Position numbers and translations under genes: made by a program. Below, one piece after another: positions 18,103 to 27,317 of a stretch of DNA of 64,000 nt (positions are counted from its first letter, which is position 1; the number at the start of each line of letters is the position of its first letter). Below the pieces are notes generated by a model, which saw only the letters and a program-made list of their open reading frames with translations, was not told where the DNA came from and made no database searches. Source of the stretch: Sphingopyxis macrogoltabida (lineage in GTDB: Bacteria > Pseudomonadota > Alphaproteobacteria > Sphingomonadales > Sphingomonadaceae); the NCBI RefSeq assembly GCF_001314325.1, contig NZ_CP009429.1, positions 4,030,501-4,094,500 of the forward strand. The letters run 5' to 3'.

Positions 18103-19268
18103 CACTGGCCTCCCTTCGTCGCCGCTTCGGGCTCGGCCGCCACGCGGCGCTGGACCTGATTGAGCGGCAGATAAGGCGTCACCCCGCGGGGTTCGACGAT
18201 CGTCTTGTCGACGTTCGACAACACATTCTCCATCGTTTCATAATAAAGCCGCTGGCGCGTCACCGCGGGCGCAAGCTTGTACTGTTCATAGATCTTGTCG
18301 AACGCCGCGGTATCGCCGCGCGCGCGTTCGAGCACCTGCTGCTGGTAGGCGCGCGCAAGGTTGATCGCCGATTCGCGCTCCTGTCGCGCCGCGGTCACTT
18401 CCTTGAACGCCTCGTCGACCTGGCTCGGCGGGTCGGCCTGACGGATCGCGATGCCCTGGATCGTCACCCCGGCGCGATACTGGTTGAGCAATTCCTGCAT
18501 GCGCGCCTGAACCTGCGTTTCGATCTCGACGCGGCCGGGACCGATCGCCTGCACAAGGTCGAAATTGGCGACGGTCGCGCGCATCGCGCTTTCGGCGACT
18601 TCGCGGATCGTGCCTTCGGGGTCGGCGAGCTGGAAGAAGAAAAGTTCGGGATCGCGCACCGACCAGCGGACCTCATAGGCGAGGTCGACGATGCTCTGGT
18701 CGCGCGTCAGGACGAAATTCTCGTCGGTCGCATTGGGCGAGCCGATCGCCATCGTGCGGATGGCGCGCACGTCCTCCAGCCGGATGCGTTCGATCGGCGC
18801 CGGCCAGGTGAATTTCACGCCCGGGCCGACGGTGCGCGAATAGCTGCCGAGCCGGGTGACGACGCCTTCCTTTTCGGGCGGGACGATGTGGAAGGAGGAA
18901 AACAGCACCCACAGCACGGCAACCGCAAGGATGCCCCATTTCCACAGCCGCGCCGAATCGGGGAGGTTCAGCCCACCGCCACCGCCGCCGCCCGAGCCGC
19001 CGCTGCCGAAGCCGCCGCGCCCCTTGCGCAGCAGTTCGTCGAGCGCCGAGGGGCCGCGCGGTTTGCGCGGGCGCTGCTGGTCGGCGGGATCGGGGGTGAC
19101 CCAGGGATTGCGCGGGCCGGGTTTCTTGCCATCGTCGGGTCCGCCATCGCCGCCGCCCTTGGGGCCGCTGCCCCACGGGCTGTTCGCCATCAGGCTGATC
19201 GAATCGAAAAATTGCCGCAATCCCCGGGGAGTGCGGCGTCCCATGCTGCCGTCAATCTTGTCGTTCAT
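18102..19268 (-). CDS. hflK: FtsH protease modulator HflK
   Basis: 388 residues from ATG 19268. The N-terminal ~100 residues are a Gly/Pro-rich cytoplasmic region with a long poly-Gly run, then a single membrane helix (WGILAVAVLWVLFSSFHIV), the SPFH domain (EKEGVVTRLGSYSRTVGPG, ALITR-like QSIVDLAYEVRW) and a coiled-coil (AARQERESAINLARAYQQQVLERARG). Starts at 19244 and 19190 (MANSPWGS) are also possible; none has a convincing ribosome site. It is the first gene of hflK-hflC, and its promoter lies in the 91-bp gap to the divergent Mrp gene. Confidence 0.94.
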   Translation of the reverse strand: MNDKIDGSMGRRTPRGLRQFFDSISLMANSPWGSGPKGGGDGGPDDGKKPGPRNPWVTPDPADQQRPRKPRGPSALDELLRKGRGGFGSGGSGGGGGGGLNLPDSARLWKWGILAVAVLWVLFSSFHIVPPEKEGVVTRLGSYSRTVGPGVKFTWPAPIERIRLEDVRAIRTMAIGSPNATDENFVLTRDQSIVDLAYEVRWSVRDPELFFFQLADPEGTIREVAESAMRATVANFDLVQAIGPGRVEIETQVQARMQELLNQYRAGVTIQGIAIRQADPPSQVDEAFKEVTAARQERESAINLARAYQQQVLERARGDTAAFDKIYEQYKLAPAVTRQRLYYETMENVLSNVDKTIVEPRGVTPYLPLNQVQRRVAAEPEAATKGGQ

Positions 19269-19359
19269 ATTGCTTTTATAGGGGCGACGGGCGCGATTAA
19301 CAGGGGGTGCGCGCGAAAATGGCTGGCAATCCCCCCTGCCATCCCTATTTCCCGCTCGC

Positions 19360-20337
19360 ATGACCGATATCGCTCCCCTCGCCAGCATCGCCACCGACCT
19401 CAGCGGCGGCCGCACCTCCGGCCTCCGTTTTCTCGACGAGCAAGGCACGCTCGCGATCGTCCTCGACGTCACCGGGCTGGCGGAAGCCGAGCGCAAACCG
19501 CTTGAAGACAAGCTGCGCGCCGGACTGCTCGCCCGGCCCGGCGTTGCCGAGGTGCGCGTCGCGATGACCGCCGAGAAAAAGGCGCTGACGATCATCGCGG
19601 TCGGCAGCGGCAAGGGCGGCGTCGGGAAGTCGACGCTCGCCGCCAACCTTGCCGTCGCGCTGCGCCGGCAGGGGGTGAAGGTCGGGCTGGTCGATGCCGA
19701 CATCTACGGGCCTTCGCAGCCAAGACTGATGGACAGCGAGGGCGTCAAGCCCGAGGCGCGCGGGTCGAAGCTTGCGCCCGTCCCCAACGCCTATGGCGTG
19801 CCGATGCTGTCGACCGGCCAGATCGCGGCGCCCGGACAGGCGATCGCCTGGCGCGGCCCGATGGCGGGCAAGGCGCTCGAACAGCTCGTCGACGCAAGCT
19901 GGGGCGATATCGATACGCTCGTCGTCGACCTGCCGCCCGGCACCGGCGACGTCCAGTTGACGATGATCCAGCGCCACAAGCCCGCCGGCGCGGTGATCGT
20001 ATCGACCCCGCAGGACCTCGCGCTGATGGACGCGACGCGCGCGATCAGCCTGTTCGAACAGGCCGAGGTGCCGATCATCGGCCTCGTCGAGAATATGGCG
20101 GGCTATGCCTGTCCGCATTGCGGCGAGGTCAGCGACCCGTTCGGTTGCGGCGGCGCCGAGGCGGCGGCGCAGACGATGGGGCTCGACTTTCTCGGCCGCG
20201 TGCCGCTGTCGATGGGCATCCGCCTCGCCAGCGACGGCGGCGTGCCTCCGGCCGCCGGAACCGATCCGGTGGGCGAGCCGTTCCACGCGATAGCGGCGAA
20301 GGTCGCCGCATGGCTGGCCGCAAGAAAGGGGCGATGA
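19360..20337 (+). CDS. Mrp/NBP35-type Fe-S cluster carrier ATPase
   Basis: 325 residues: an N-terminal DUF59/MIP18-like segment (about 1-75) followed by a ParA/MinD-type P-loop ATPase with the deviant Walker A GSGKGGVGKST (about residues 82-92), the switch region VVDLPPGTGDVQL, and the CPHC pair in GYACPHCGE that binds a labile [4Fe-4S] cluster at the dimer interface. It is thought to act as a scaffold or carrier in Fe-S protein maturation (ApbC). The next gene begins on its stop codon. Confidence 0.94.
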   Translation: MTDIAPLASIATDLSGGRTSGLRFLDEQGTLAIVLDVTGLAEAERKPLEDKLRAGLLARPGVAEVRVAMTAEKKALTIIAVGSGKGGVGKSTLAANLAVALRRQGVKVGLVDADIYGPSQPRLMDSEGVKPEARGSKLAPVPNAYGVPMLSTGQIAAPGQAIAWRGPMAGKALEQLVDASWGDIDTLVVDLPPGTGDVQLTMIQRHKPAGAVIVSTPQDLALMDATRAISLFEQAEVPIIGLVENMAGYACPHCGEVSDPFGCGGAEAAAQTMGLDFLGRVPLSMGIRLASDGGVPPAAGTDPVGEPFHAIAAKVAAWLAARKGR

Positions 20338-20759
20338 TGGCGATCAATGACGAAAATGAGATTCGCGAGCTGTTGGGCCAGCCGCGCCGTATCGCCGTCG
20401 TCGGCGCCTCGCCGAACCCGGCCCGCGCCTCGAACGAGGTCCTCGCCTTTCTCGTCCGGCAGGGCCATGACGTGATCGCCGTCAACCCCGGCCACGCCGG
20501 CAAGACGATCCATGACGCTCCCGTCGTTGCGACGCTCGCCGATGTCGAGCCGCCCGCGCATCTCGTCGATATTTTCCGCAATAGCGCCGAAGCCGGCGCC
20601 GCGGTCGACGAAGCGATCGTCCATGGCGCCAAGGCCGTGTGGATGCAGATGGGGGTGATCGACGAAGCCGCCGCCGCGCGCGCCGAAGCGGCGGGGCTGG
20701 CCGTGGTCATGGACCGTTGCCCCAAGGTCGAAATCCCGCGCCTCGGCCTGCTCAGGTGA
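20337..20759 (+). CDS. CoA-binding (YccU-like) protein
   Basis: 140 residues with the CoA_binding Rossmann fold of succinyl-CoA-synthetase alpha-like proteins: RRIAVVGASPNPARASNEVLAFL near the start, GHDVIAVNPGHAGKTI, and AVWMQMGVIDEAAAARAEAAGL. Small stand-alone members such as E. coli YccU have no known reaction. ATG 20337 is chosen because AAAGGGG lies seven bases upstream (an in-frame ATG at 20334 also exists); the start shares its first base with the Mrp stop. The next gene starts GTGA on its stop. Confidence 0.88.
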   Translation: MAINDENEIRELLGQPRRIAVVGASPNPARASNEVLAFLVRQGHDVIAVNPGHAGKTIHDAPVVATLADVEPPAHLVDIFRNSAEAGAAVDEAIVHGAKAVWMQMGVIDEAAAARAEAAGLAVVMDRCPKVEIPRLGLLR

Positions 20760-21352
20760 AGGCCCTTCTGCCGCTGCTCATTGCTACCACGCTTGCGGGA
20801 TGCGCGACCGCGGCGACGCGCGCGAACCCGCAGGACGCTTTCTTCGAGGCTCTCGCCGCGCGCTGCGGCAAGGCCTATGTTGGCAAGCTCGCGAGCGATC
20901 AGGACGCCGACACCGACATGCGCGGCAAGGCGATGGTGATGCATATCCGCCATTGCACGCCCGACCGCATCGAAATCCCCTTCCACATCGACGGCCTCGG
21001 TCCCGACGGCGGCTGGGACCGCTCGCGGACGTGGATCATCAGCCGCACGGCCAGCGGCCTCCGCCTCAAGCACGACCATCGCCATGCCGATGGCAAGCCT
21101 GATACCGTCACCCTCTACGGCGGCGACACCGCCGATGGCGGGACGGCGACGCGCCAGACCTTCCCCGTCGATGCCGAATCGATCGCGATGTTCACGGCGA
21201 CCGGCCGCAGCGTTTCGAACACCAACATCTGGTCGGTCGAAACGACCGCTGCGGGCTTTACCTATGGGCTGAACCGCGAAGGAAGGCATTTTCGCGTCGC
21301 GTTCGATTATGCCAGTCCGGTAGCGCCGCCGCCCGCACCCTGGGGCTGGTAG
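20756..21352 (+). CDS. lipoprotein of unknown function
   Basis: 198 residues from a GTG that overlaps the previous stop (GTGA). The N-terminus is a lipoprotein signal (LLPLLIATTLAGC, Cys at about 16). The mature part holds FFEALAARCGKAYVGKL, then RCHC-like IRHCTPDRIEIPFHI, SRTWIISRT and KHDHRHADG, suggesting a beta-rich secreted domain with two conserved-looking Cys. I recall similar sphingomonad proteins annotated only as hypothetical. Tight coupling with the Mrp and CoA-binding genes says co-expression, not function. Confidence 0.8.
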   Translation: MKALLPLLIATTLAGCATAATRANPQDAFFEALAARCGKAYVGKLASDQDADTDMRGKAMVMHIRHCTPDRIEIPFHIDGLGPDGGWDRSRTWIISRTASGLRLKHDHRHADGKPDTVTLYGGDTADGGTATRQTFPVDAESIAMFTATGRSVSNTNIWSVETTAAGFTYGLNREGRHFRVAFDYASPVAPPPAPWGW

Positions 21353-21406
21353 GGGGAACCCTTCCGCCCGTCATGCGCTAGCCCGGCATCGAACGGGAGA
21401 AAATTC

Positions 21407-22123
21407 ATGCGCACCCAGCCCCTAATGCTGATCCCTCTGCTCGCCCTCGCCGCCTGCGGCGACAAGGCGCCCGACCCACGCGGGGTCGAGCATGACGAAA
21501 CCCTGCTGTCGGTGTCGGCGACCGGCCGGTCAGAGACACGCCCCGACGAGGCGCGCTTCACCGCCGGGGTGAGCACGATCGCCGCCGCGTCCGAAGAGGC
21601 GACGCGGCGCAACAACGAAACCATGGCCAAGGTGACCGAAGCGCTGAAAGCCTTTGGCGTTGCCGAAAAGGACCTGCAGACGCGCCAGTTGACCGTCAAC
21701 CGGATCGACTGGGGCGCCAACAAGGGCAAATATGAAGCTGTGAATCAGGTCGAGGTGCGGATGCGCGCCGTCGACAAGGCGGGCGAAGCGGTGGCGGCAA
21801 CCACCCGCGCCGGTGCCAATGTCCTGTCGGGTCCGACGCTGCGCGTCTCCGATCAGGAGGCCGCGACCAAGTCGGCCTATGCTGCCGCTTACCGTGCCGC
21901 GCGGGCGCGCGCCGACGCCTATGCCGGCGCGGCGGGGCTCAAGATCGACCGCGTCCTTGCGATCCGCGACGGCGGCGGCGCGCCGCCGCCAATGCCCTAT
22001 TATGAAATGGACGCCGCCAACCGCGTCGCGCCGCAGGCCGTCGCCGCCGCGCCGCCTTTCAACCCCGGCGTCAGTGAATCGCAGGTATCGGTGCAGGTCG
22101 ATTTCGCGCTGACGAAGAAATAG
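21407..22123 (+). CDS. SIMPL (DUF541) domain lipoprotein
   Basis: 238 residues: a lipoprotein signal (LLALAACGD) and a SIMPL/DUF541 domain, seen in LLSVSATGRSETRPDEARFTAGV, MAKVTEALKAFGVAEKDLQTRQL and GANVLSGPTLRVSDQEAATKSAYAAA. Family members are exported and form oligomers; no enzymatic role is established. The centre has a Gly/Pro-rich loop (GGGAPPPMPYYE). It follows the lipoprotein gene by 54 bp and may be in the same unit. Confidence 0.9.
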   Translation: MRTQPLMLIPLLALAACGDKAPDPRGVEHDETLLSVSATGRSETRPDEARFTAGVSTIAAASEEATRRNNETMAKVTEALKAFGVAEKDLQTRQLTVNRIDWGANKGKYEAVNQVEVRMRAVDKAGEAVAATTRAGANVLSGPTLRVSDQEAATKSAYAAAYRAARARADAYAGAAGLKIDRVLAIRDGGGAPPPMPYYEMDAANRVAPQAVAAAPPFNPGVSESQVSVQVDFALTKK

Positions 22124-22188
22124 CGCCGGGCTCCCGCTCGTCCGAAAGCCTTTGCGTCGCCGACTCGCGCCGACTATCAGCGGCGGGG

Positions 22189-24477
22189 ATGGCGGGCATT
22201 CGCGACACTGTGGGGAAAGACAAAAGGCGCCTGCCGCATGTCAGCCGCCGTTCGCTGCTCGTCGGCGCGACCGCCGCAGGTGGCCTCGCGATCGCGTGGA
22301 GCCTGTGGCCGCGCGATTATAGCCCCAATCTGACTGCCGCGCCCGACGAACATGTCTTCAACGCCTTTCTGAAGATCGGCGACGACGGGCATATCAGCGC
22401 CATCGTCCCGCAGTGCGAGATGGGACAAGGCGTCACCACGCTGCTGCCGCAGATCATGGCCGACGAACTCGGCGCCGACTGGCGCACGATCGCGGTCGAA
22501 ACCGCGCCGATCAGCCCGCTCTATACCAACACGCTGGTGGTCGACGAGGATAGCGCCATCTTCACCCCGCGCAGCGGTGTCCCCGATTTCGTCCAGGACG
22601 TGCGCGGCTGGGTGCGCTGCGAATGGGCGGTCCGCCACGCCGTGATGCTCACCGCGAACAGCTCGTCGGTGCGGATGTTCGAGGCGCCGTGCCGCGACGC
22701 GGCGGCGCAGGCGCGCGCGCTGCTGATGATGGCGGCGGCGCGGCGCTGGGACGCCGACTGGGAAGCGTGCGACACGCAGGACGGGTTCGTCATATTGGGC
22801 GCGAAGAAGCTGCGCTTCGCCGAAGTCGCGGCGGCGGCCGCATTGCTCGAGCCGCCCGCCGAGCCCGTCTATCGCGCGTCGAGCGCCGATCCGCTGTACG
22901 GCAAGGAACTGACGCGGCTCGACCTGCCGGCGAAGGTCGACGGATCGGCCAATTACGCGGGCGATATCCGCCTGCCCGACATGGTCTTCGCCGCGATCCG
23001 GCAAGGCCCGGTCGGCGCGACCCGATTGAAGAGCATCGACCGCAAGGCGGGGATGAAATCGCCCGGCCTGCTCCATATCGTCGAGCATGAGCGCTGGCTC
23101 GCCACCGTGGCGCGCAACTGGTGGGCTGCAAACCGCGCGCTCGACCGCTTCGCCCCGGTTTTCGAAACCGAGGGGGCGCCGGTTTCGAGCGACCGGATCG
23201 ACAAGGCGCTGAAAAGCGCGCTCAAGGCGGATGCCTTCCGGATCAGGAGCGAAGGCGACGTTGGCGAGGCGATGGCGGGGCGCACCAAGGTCGCGGCCGA
23301 ATATGCCGTCGCCCCGGCGCTTCACGCCCCGATCGAAACGCGCACCGCGACCGCCGCCCCCGACGGCGCCAAGCTGCGCGTCTGGGTCGCGACGCAGGCG
23401 CCCGCGCAGTGCCGCGATGCGATTGCGCGCGCGACCGGGCTGGCGCCGGCGGCCGTCACGCTGTTCCCGATGATGGCCGGGGGTTCGTTCGACGCCTGCC
23501 TCGATCACAATGTCGCGGTGCAGGCGGCGATCATCGCCTTGCAGATCAAGCGCCCCGTCCAGCTCGCCTGGTCGCGCGCCGAGGAAATCATGCGCGTGCC
23601 GCCGCGCGCGCCAGCGCGCGCGAAGCTGACCGCGACGCTGAACGCCGCCGGCGGGATCGACGCGCTCGTCACGCGCATCGCGGTGCCGTCCACCAACCAC
23701 GAAGTCCGCGACCGGCTGTTCGACAATAGCCCGCCCGACGTCGCGCAGCGCGCTTCAGCGGGCAAACCCGACGCTGCATCGGTCGAAGGCGCCGCGAACG
23801 GCTATGCGATCCCGCATCTCGCGGTCGATCATTGTCCCGCCGATATCGGCCTGCCGACCGCGCGCTGGCGCGGCAACGCCGACAGCTACACCGCCTTCTT
23901 CACCGAATCCTTCGTTGACGAGATGGCGGCGCGCGCCGGGACCGACGCGCTGTCGTACCGGATGGCGATGCTCGGCAATGCGCCGTTGCTGGCACGCTGC
24001 CTGCTCACCGCGACCAGCCTCGGCGGCTGGGAGGGTGGCCTGTCTGGAACCGCGCAAGGCCTCGCCTGTCACAGCATGCGCCGCAGCCATATCGCGCTGA
24101 TGGCGACCGCGCGCCAAAGCGACAAGGGGCTGCAGGTCGAACAGCTCGTTGCGGTCGTCGACGCCGGCCGTCTCGTCAATCCGGCGATCGCACGGCAACA
24201 GGTCGAGGGCGGGCTGATCTTCGGCCTCGCCGCCGCAGTCGGCGCGACGACCGACTATGAGGGCGGGCTGGCGACCGCGCGCAAGTTCGGCCAGCTCGGC
24301 CTGCCGCGACTGTCGCAAACGCCGCAGATATTGATCGAGTTCGTTGACAGCGACCGCGATCCGGGCGGGCTCGGCGAGATCGGCGTACCGGTGGTCGCCC
24401 CCGCGATCGCCAACGCGCTGTTCGCGGCGACCGGGCGCCGTATCCGCCGCCTGCCCCTCTCGGCGCATCCACTATGA
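22189..24477 (+). CDS. molybdenum hydroxylase large subunit (IorB/xanthine dehydrogenase family)
   Basis: 762 residues. A twin-arginine signal (SRRSLLVG, about residues 20-27) predicts folded export. The body matches the molybdopterin-binding subunit of aldehyde oxidase/isoquinoline 1-oxidoreductase type enzymes: GEMGQGV-like CEMGQGVTTLLPQI, YAGDIRLPDMVFAAI, ATQAPAQCRDA (pterin Gln), MMAGGSFDACLDHN (the GGSFD Mo loop), and the catalytic Glu in GGLGEIGVP near the end. The usual small [2Fe-2S] partner and a XdhC maturation gene are not adjacent. It ends in an ATGA overlap with hemH. The substrate is unknown. Confidence 0.92.
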   Translation: MAGIRDTVGKDKRRLPHVSRRSLLVGATAAGGLAIAWSLWPRDYSPNLTAAPDEHVFNAFLKIGDDGHISAIVPQCEMGQGVTTLLPQIMADELGADWRTIAVETAPISPLYTNTLVVDEDSAIFTPRSGVPDFVQDVRGWVRCEWAVRHAVMLTANSSSVRMFEAPCRDAAAQARALLMMAAARRWDADWEACDTQDGFVILGAKKLRFAEVAAAAALLEPPAEPVYRASSADPLYGKELTRLDLPAKVDGSANYAGDIRLPDMVFAAIRQGPVGATRLKSIDRKAGMKSPGLLHIVEHERWLATVARNWWAANRALDRFAPVFETEGAPVSSDRIDKALKSALKADAFRIRSEGDVGEAMAGRTKVAAEYAVAPALHAPIETRTATAAPDGAKLRVWVATQAPAQCRDAIARATGLAPAAVTLFPMMAGGSFDACLDHNVAVQAAIIALQIKRPVQLAWSRAEEIMRVPPRAPARAKLTATLNAAGGIDALVTRIAVPSTNHEVRDRLFDNSPPDVAQRASAGKPDAASVEGAANGYAIPHLAVDHCPADIGLPTARWRGNADSYTAFFTESFVDEMAARAGTDALSYRMAMLGNAPLLARCLLTATSLGGWEGGLSGTAQGLACHSMRRSHIALMATARQSDKGLQVEQLVAVVDAGRLVNPAIARQQVEGGLIFGLAAAVGATTDYEGGLATARKFGQLGLPRLSQTPQILIEFVDSDRDPGGLGEIGVPVVAPAIANALFAATGRRIRRLPLSAHPL

Positions 24478-25445
24478 GTGCCGACGACAGGATCGGGGTG
24501 CTGCTGGTCAACCTCGGCACCCCCGACGCGCCCGACCCAGCGTCGGTGCGCCGCTATCTTGCCCAATTCCTGTCCGACCGCCGCGTCGTCGAAATCCCGC
24601 AAATCCTGTGGCAGCCGATCCTGCGCGGCGCAATCCTGACCACCCGGCCGCGCAAGTCGGCCGAGGCTTATGCGCAGGTATGGACCGAAGCGGGATCGCC
24701 GCTCGCCGCCATCACCCGCGCCCAGGCCGAAAAGCTGCAAGCGGCGCTGGGCGACGCCGCGCTCGTCTCGCACGCGATGCGCTACGGCCAGCCCGCCATC
24801 GGCGCCAGCATCGACGCGCTGTTCGCCGCCGGGTGCCGCCGCATCCTGATCGCGCCGCTCTACCCGCAATATTGCGCCGCGACGACGGCGACGGTCGCCG
24901 ACGCCGCCAATGCGCATCTTGCGACGCTGCGCTGGCAGCCGGCGCTCCGCTTCCTGCCCCCTTATCCGGACGACGGCGCCTATATCGGCGCGCTGAAAAT
25001 ATCGGTCGAGGCGGGATTGGCGGCGCTCGATTTCACTCCTGATGTGCTGCTCGCAAGCTTTCACGGCATGCCCGAACGCACCCGTGCGCTCGGCGACCCC
25101 TATCACGACCAGTGCCGCGACACCGCGCGGCGGCTGTCCGAGGCCTTGGGGCACCCCGTCGAGGTCGCCTTCCAGTCGCGCTTCGGCCGCGCCAAATGGC
25201 TCGAACCCGCCACCGACGCGACGCTCGCCCGGCTGGGCGCGGCAGGCTCCAGCGTCGCGATCTTCGCACCGGGCTTCGCCGCCGATTGCCTCGAGACGCT
25301 CGAGGAGCTGGCGATCCGCGGCAAGGAGCAGTTTGCAGGCGCGGGCGGGCGGCAGTTCGCTTACCTGCCGTGTCTGAACGACAGCGCGCCCGGCATGACG
25401 ATGCTCGAAACGCTGGTCCGGCGCGAACTCGCAGGATGGCTTTAG
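24474..25445 (+). CDS. hemH: ferrochelatase
   Basis: 323 residues; inserts Fe(II) into protoporphyrin IX, the last step of haem synthesis. Family marks: GVLLVNLGTPDAPDPASVRRYL at the start, LSDRRVVEIP, MRYGQPAI, LIAPLYPQYCAATTATV, LLASFHGMPERT (metal-site His in SFHGMP), and FAPGFAADCLETLEEL with the second catalytic Glu region. The start overlaps the preceding stop (ATGA), so it is translated with the molybdenum hydroxylase gene. Unlike some homologues it shows no C-terminal Cys cluster for an Fe-S centre. Confidence 0.97.
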   Translation: MSADDRIGVLLVNLGTPDAPDPASVRRYLAQFLSDRRVVEIPQILWQPILRGAILTTRPRKSAEAYAQVWTEAGSPLAAITRAQAEKLQAALGDAALVSHAMRYGQPAIGASIDALFAAGCRRILIAPLYPQYCAATTATVADAANAHLATLRWQPALRFLPPYPDDGAYIGALKISVEAGLAALDFTPDVLLASFHGMPERTRALGDPYHDQCRDTARRLSEALGHPVEVAFQSRFGRAKWLEPATDATLARLGAAGSSVAIFAPGFAADCLETLEELAIRGKEQFAGAGGRQFAYLPCLNDSAPGMTMLETLVRRELAGWL

Positions 25446-25522
25446 CCGCTTACTTCCTGTTTAGGTCCTTGCGTTAAGCTCTCCGGCGCGGCGCAAAGCC
25501 GCTTCAGTCGGAGGTAGGATCG

Positions 25523-27208
25523 ATGAGCCAGCTTGAATCGGCAGCAGTGAAGCTGATCGGCGTTACGCTCGCCTTCCTGCTGGTCGCCTGGTTCGTGTGG
25601 CGGAAACGTCAGGGCGAGACCGTGCCGGCCGCCCCGAAAACGCCCCGGTCGCCGTCGATGCCGCGCGAATTCAAGCTGCCGACGCTGTCGCGCAAGGAAC
25701 GCGCGGTCGCCGAGGAACCGGTCGAAATCTCGCCATCGCGGCTCGCGCGGGTCAGCGGCAAGGCGCCGCTCGCCGGGCTAAGCGAACCTGCCCCCAAATC
25801 CGAACCGAGCGCGCCGCCGCCCGATCCCGAAACGCGCGCGATGGCCGAAGCGATGCTCGCGTCGATGGTGGCGCAGGTCGAGCATGAGGCCGATCTGGTC
25901 GATCGGCGCGGCAGCGAAGCCGTGGCCATCCGCCTTGTCCCGCAAATTCCGCCGCGCGACACGGACGGGGCGACGAGCTGGCTCGGCGGCGCGCCGCGCC
26001 TCGACGCGCGCACGCCATGGCCCGAGATTCGCGAGACGCCGGCCGATTTCCTCGCGCAGATCGATTGCACCGCGCTGCCCGCCGAGCTTTGGGACGGCTT
26101 GGGACCGCGCAGCGGCGCGCTCGCCTTCTTCATCCATCCGCGCGACGGCGACATGCTCGTCGTCCATGTCGCCGAGCCCGGCGATCCGGTCGGCCCGCCG
26201 CAGCCGCAGGACGAGGAGGATGTTTTCTTCGCCCCGCACGGCGGGCTGCGCTTCGGCGACCTGATGCCCTTCGCGCGGCGCGCCTTTCCCCAATGGCCCG
26301 TCGATCTGGTCGCGGTACGCCCGGGCGACCCCGATCCGCGCGACGCCGAAGGCAGCGACGACGGCCCGGGCCACCGCCTTTATCGCGCCGGCTATGATAT
26401 CGCCGACCCGGCATGGCACCCGTTCGACTGGGCGAGCATGACCGCGATGGCCGAGATTCTCGACATGCGGATTTCGCGCTTCTGGCGCGATCCCGGCGAT
26501 GCACCGTCGCCGATCGAGGTCCAGCGCGCCAATGTCGAGCGGCGCCTCGCCGAGGCTGCCGGCGGAGAAGGCGAACCGGTCGACCGGACGCTGCTCGAAA
26601 ATCAGCTTGCGACGCTGACCGAGCTTGCCGAAGCCGCACATGCCGCAGCCGAGATGAACCGCGAAGCGCTGGCCAATGCGCAGGAGATCATCGCGATCGT
26701 CCGCGAAAGCGCAGGCCGCGACGATTTCTCGCCGGCGGCCGCGGCGGCAGTAATGGGGGCGCTGCAGACGATCCGCTGGGCCAAGGTCAACCGCAAGCCC
26801 GATCCCGCGGGACGCCCCGGCGCCGAGGCGATCGAGACGCTCGTGCTGCCGCTCACCGAGCATCATCCCGAGGCGCCCCTGTGGGCGCATGATTACCACA
26901 GCATCTGGTTCGACCATGCCAAACATGCCTATGCCGCCGGATCGGACGCGCTGTCGGCCGAGGCGCTCGCGGTCCTCGAACCCTATTGCCGCGAGCTGGC
27001 GGCGCGCGAGATGGGCGGCATCGGGCATGTCCCCTTCGCCTATGTCCATGATTATGATGCGGACGCCGATGCGACGATGCTCGAATTGCCGTCGAGCGGG
27101 CTGATGAGCTGGATGTTCGGCGATGTCGACCATCTGGTGCTGACGATGCGCAAGGCCGATCTTGTCGCCGGACGGCTCGACCGGCCGGTCGTTCAAGTGA
27201 GCAACTAG
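25523..27208 (+). CDS. membrane-anchored DUF1963 protein
   Basis: 561 residues with GGAGGTAGG before ATG 25523. One N-terminal helix (LIGVTLAFLLVAWFVW, about 11-26) anchors it, and a Pro-rich linker of some 80 residues follows. The DUF1963 (YwqG-like) region starts near SWLGGAPRLDARTPWPEI and includes PADFLAQIDCTALP and GALAFFIHPRDGDMLVVHV; a second block at the C-terminus (HLVLTMRKADLVAGRLDRP) fits the end of that family. Between them is a long Ala/Glu-rich helical insert. Function unknown. It appears monocistronic. Confidence 0.82.
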   Translation: MSQLESAAVKLIGVTLAFLLVAWFVWRKRQGETVPAAPKTPRSPSMPREFKLPTLSRKERAVAEEPVEISPSRLARVSGKAPLAGLSEPAPKSEPSAPPPDPETRAMAEAMLASMVAQVEHEADLVDRRGSEAVAIRLVPQIPPRDTDGATSWLGGAPRLDARTPWPEIRETPADFLAQIDCTALPAELWDGLGPRSGALAFFIHPRDGDMLVVHVAEPGDPVGPPQPQDEEDVFFAPHGGLRFGDLMPFARRAFPQWPVDLVAVRPGDPDPRDAEGSDDGPGHRLYRAGYDIADPAWHPFDWASMTAMAEILDMRISRFWRDPGDAPSPIEVQRANVERRLAEAAGGEGEPVDRTLLENQLATLTELAEAAHAAAEMNREALANAQEIIAIVRESAGRDDFSPAAAAAVMGALQTIRWAKVNRKPDPAGRPGAEAIETLVLPLTEHHPEAPLWAHDYHSIWFDHAKHAYAAGSDALSAEALAVLEPYCRELAAREMGGIGHVPFAYVHDYDADADATMLELPSSGLMSWMFGDVDHLVLTMRKADLVAGRLDRPVVQVSN

Positions 27209-27240
27209 CGCCCTGCCCACCCCCTGAAATAGCGTTGCGA

Positions 27241-27256
27241 TTGACGTTCCGGTCAA
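27241..27256. promoter_or_regulatory. TTGAC-N6-GTCAA palindrome upstream of phbB
   Basis: TTGACGTTCCGGTCAA lies 61 bp before the phbB start. The outer five bases of each arm are perfectly complementary. The half ACGT and the TTGACGTTC string also occur in the box upstream of the glutamate dehydrogenase gene (35528-35542). It resembles MerR-family operators of fatty/branched-chain acid regulons, but that is inference. Confidence 0.4.
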
Positions 27257-27317
27257 CTTGCAGCGCCCCGTAGCGCCGCCTAGTCTGGCCCTCCAACTCT
27301 GTGGGAGAGCCTGATTC

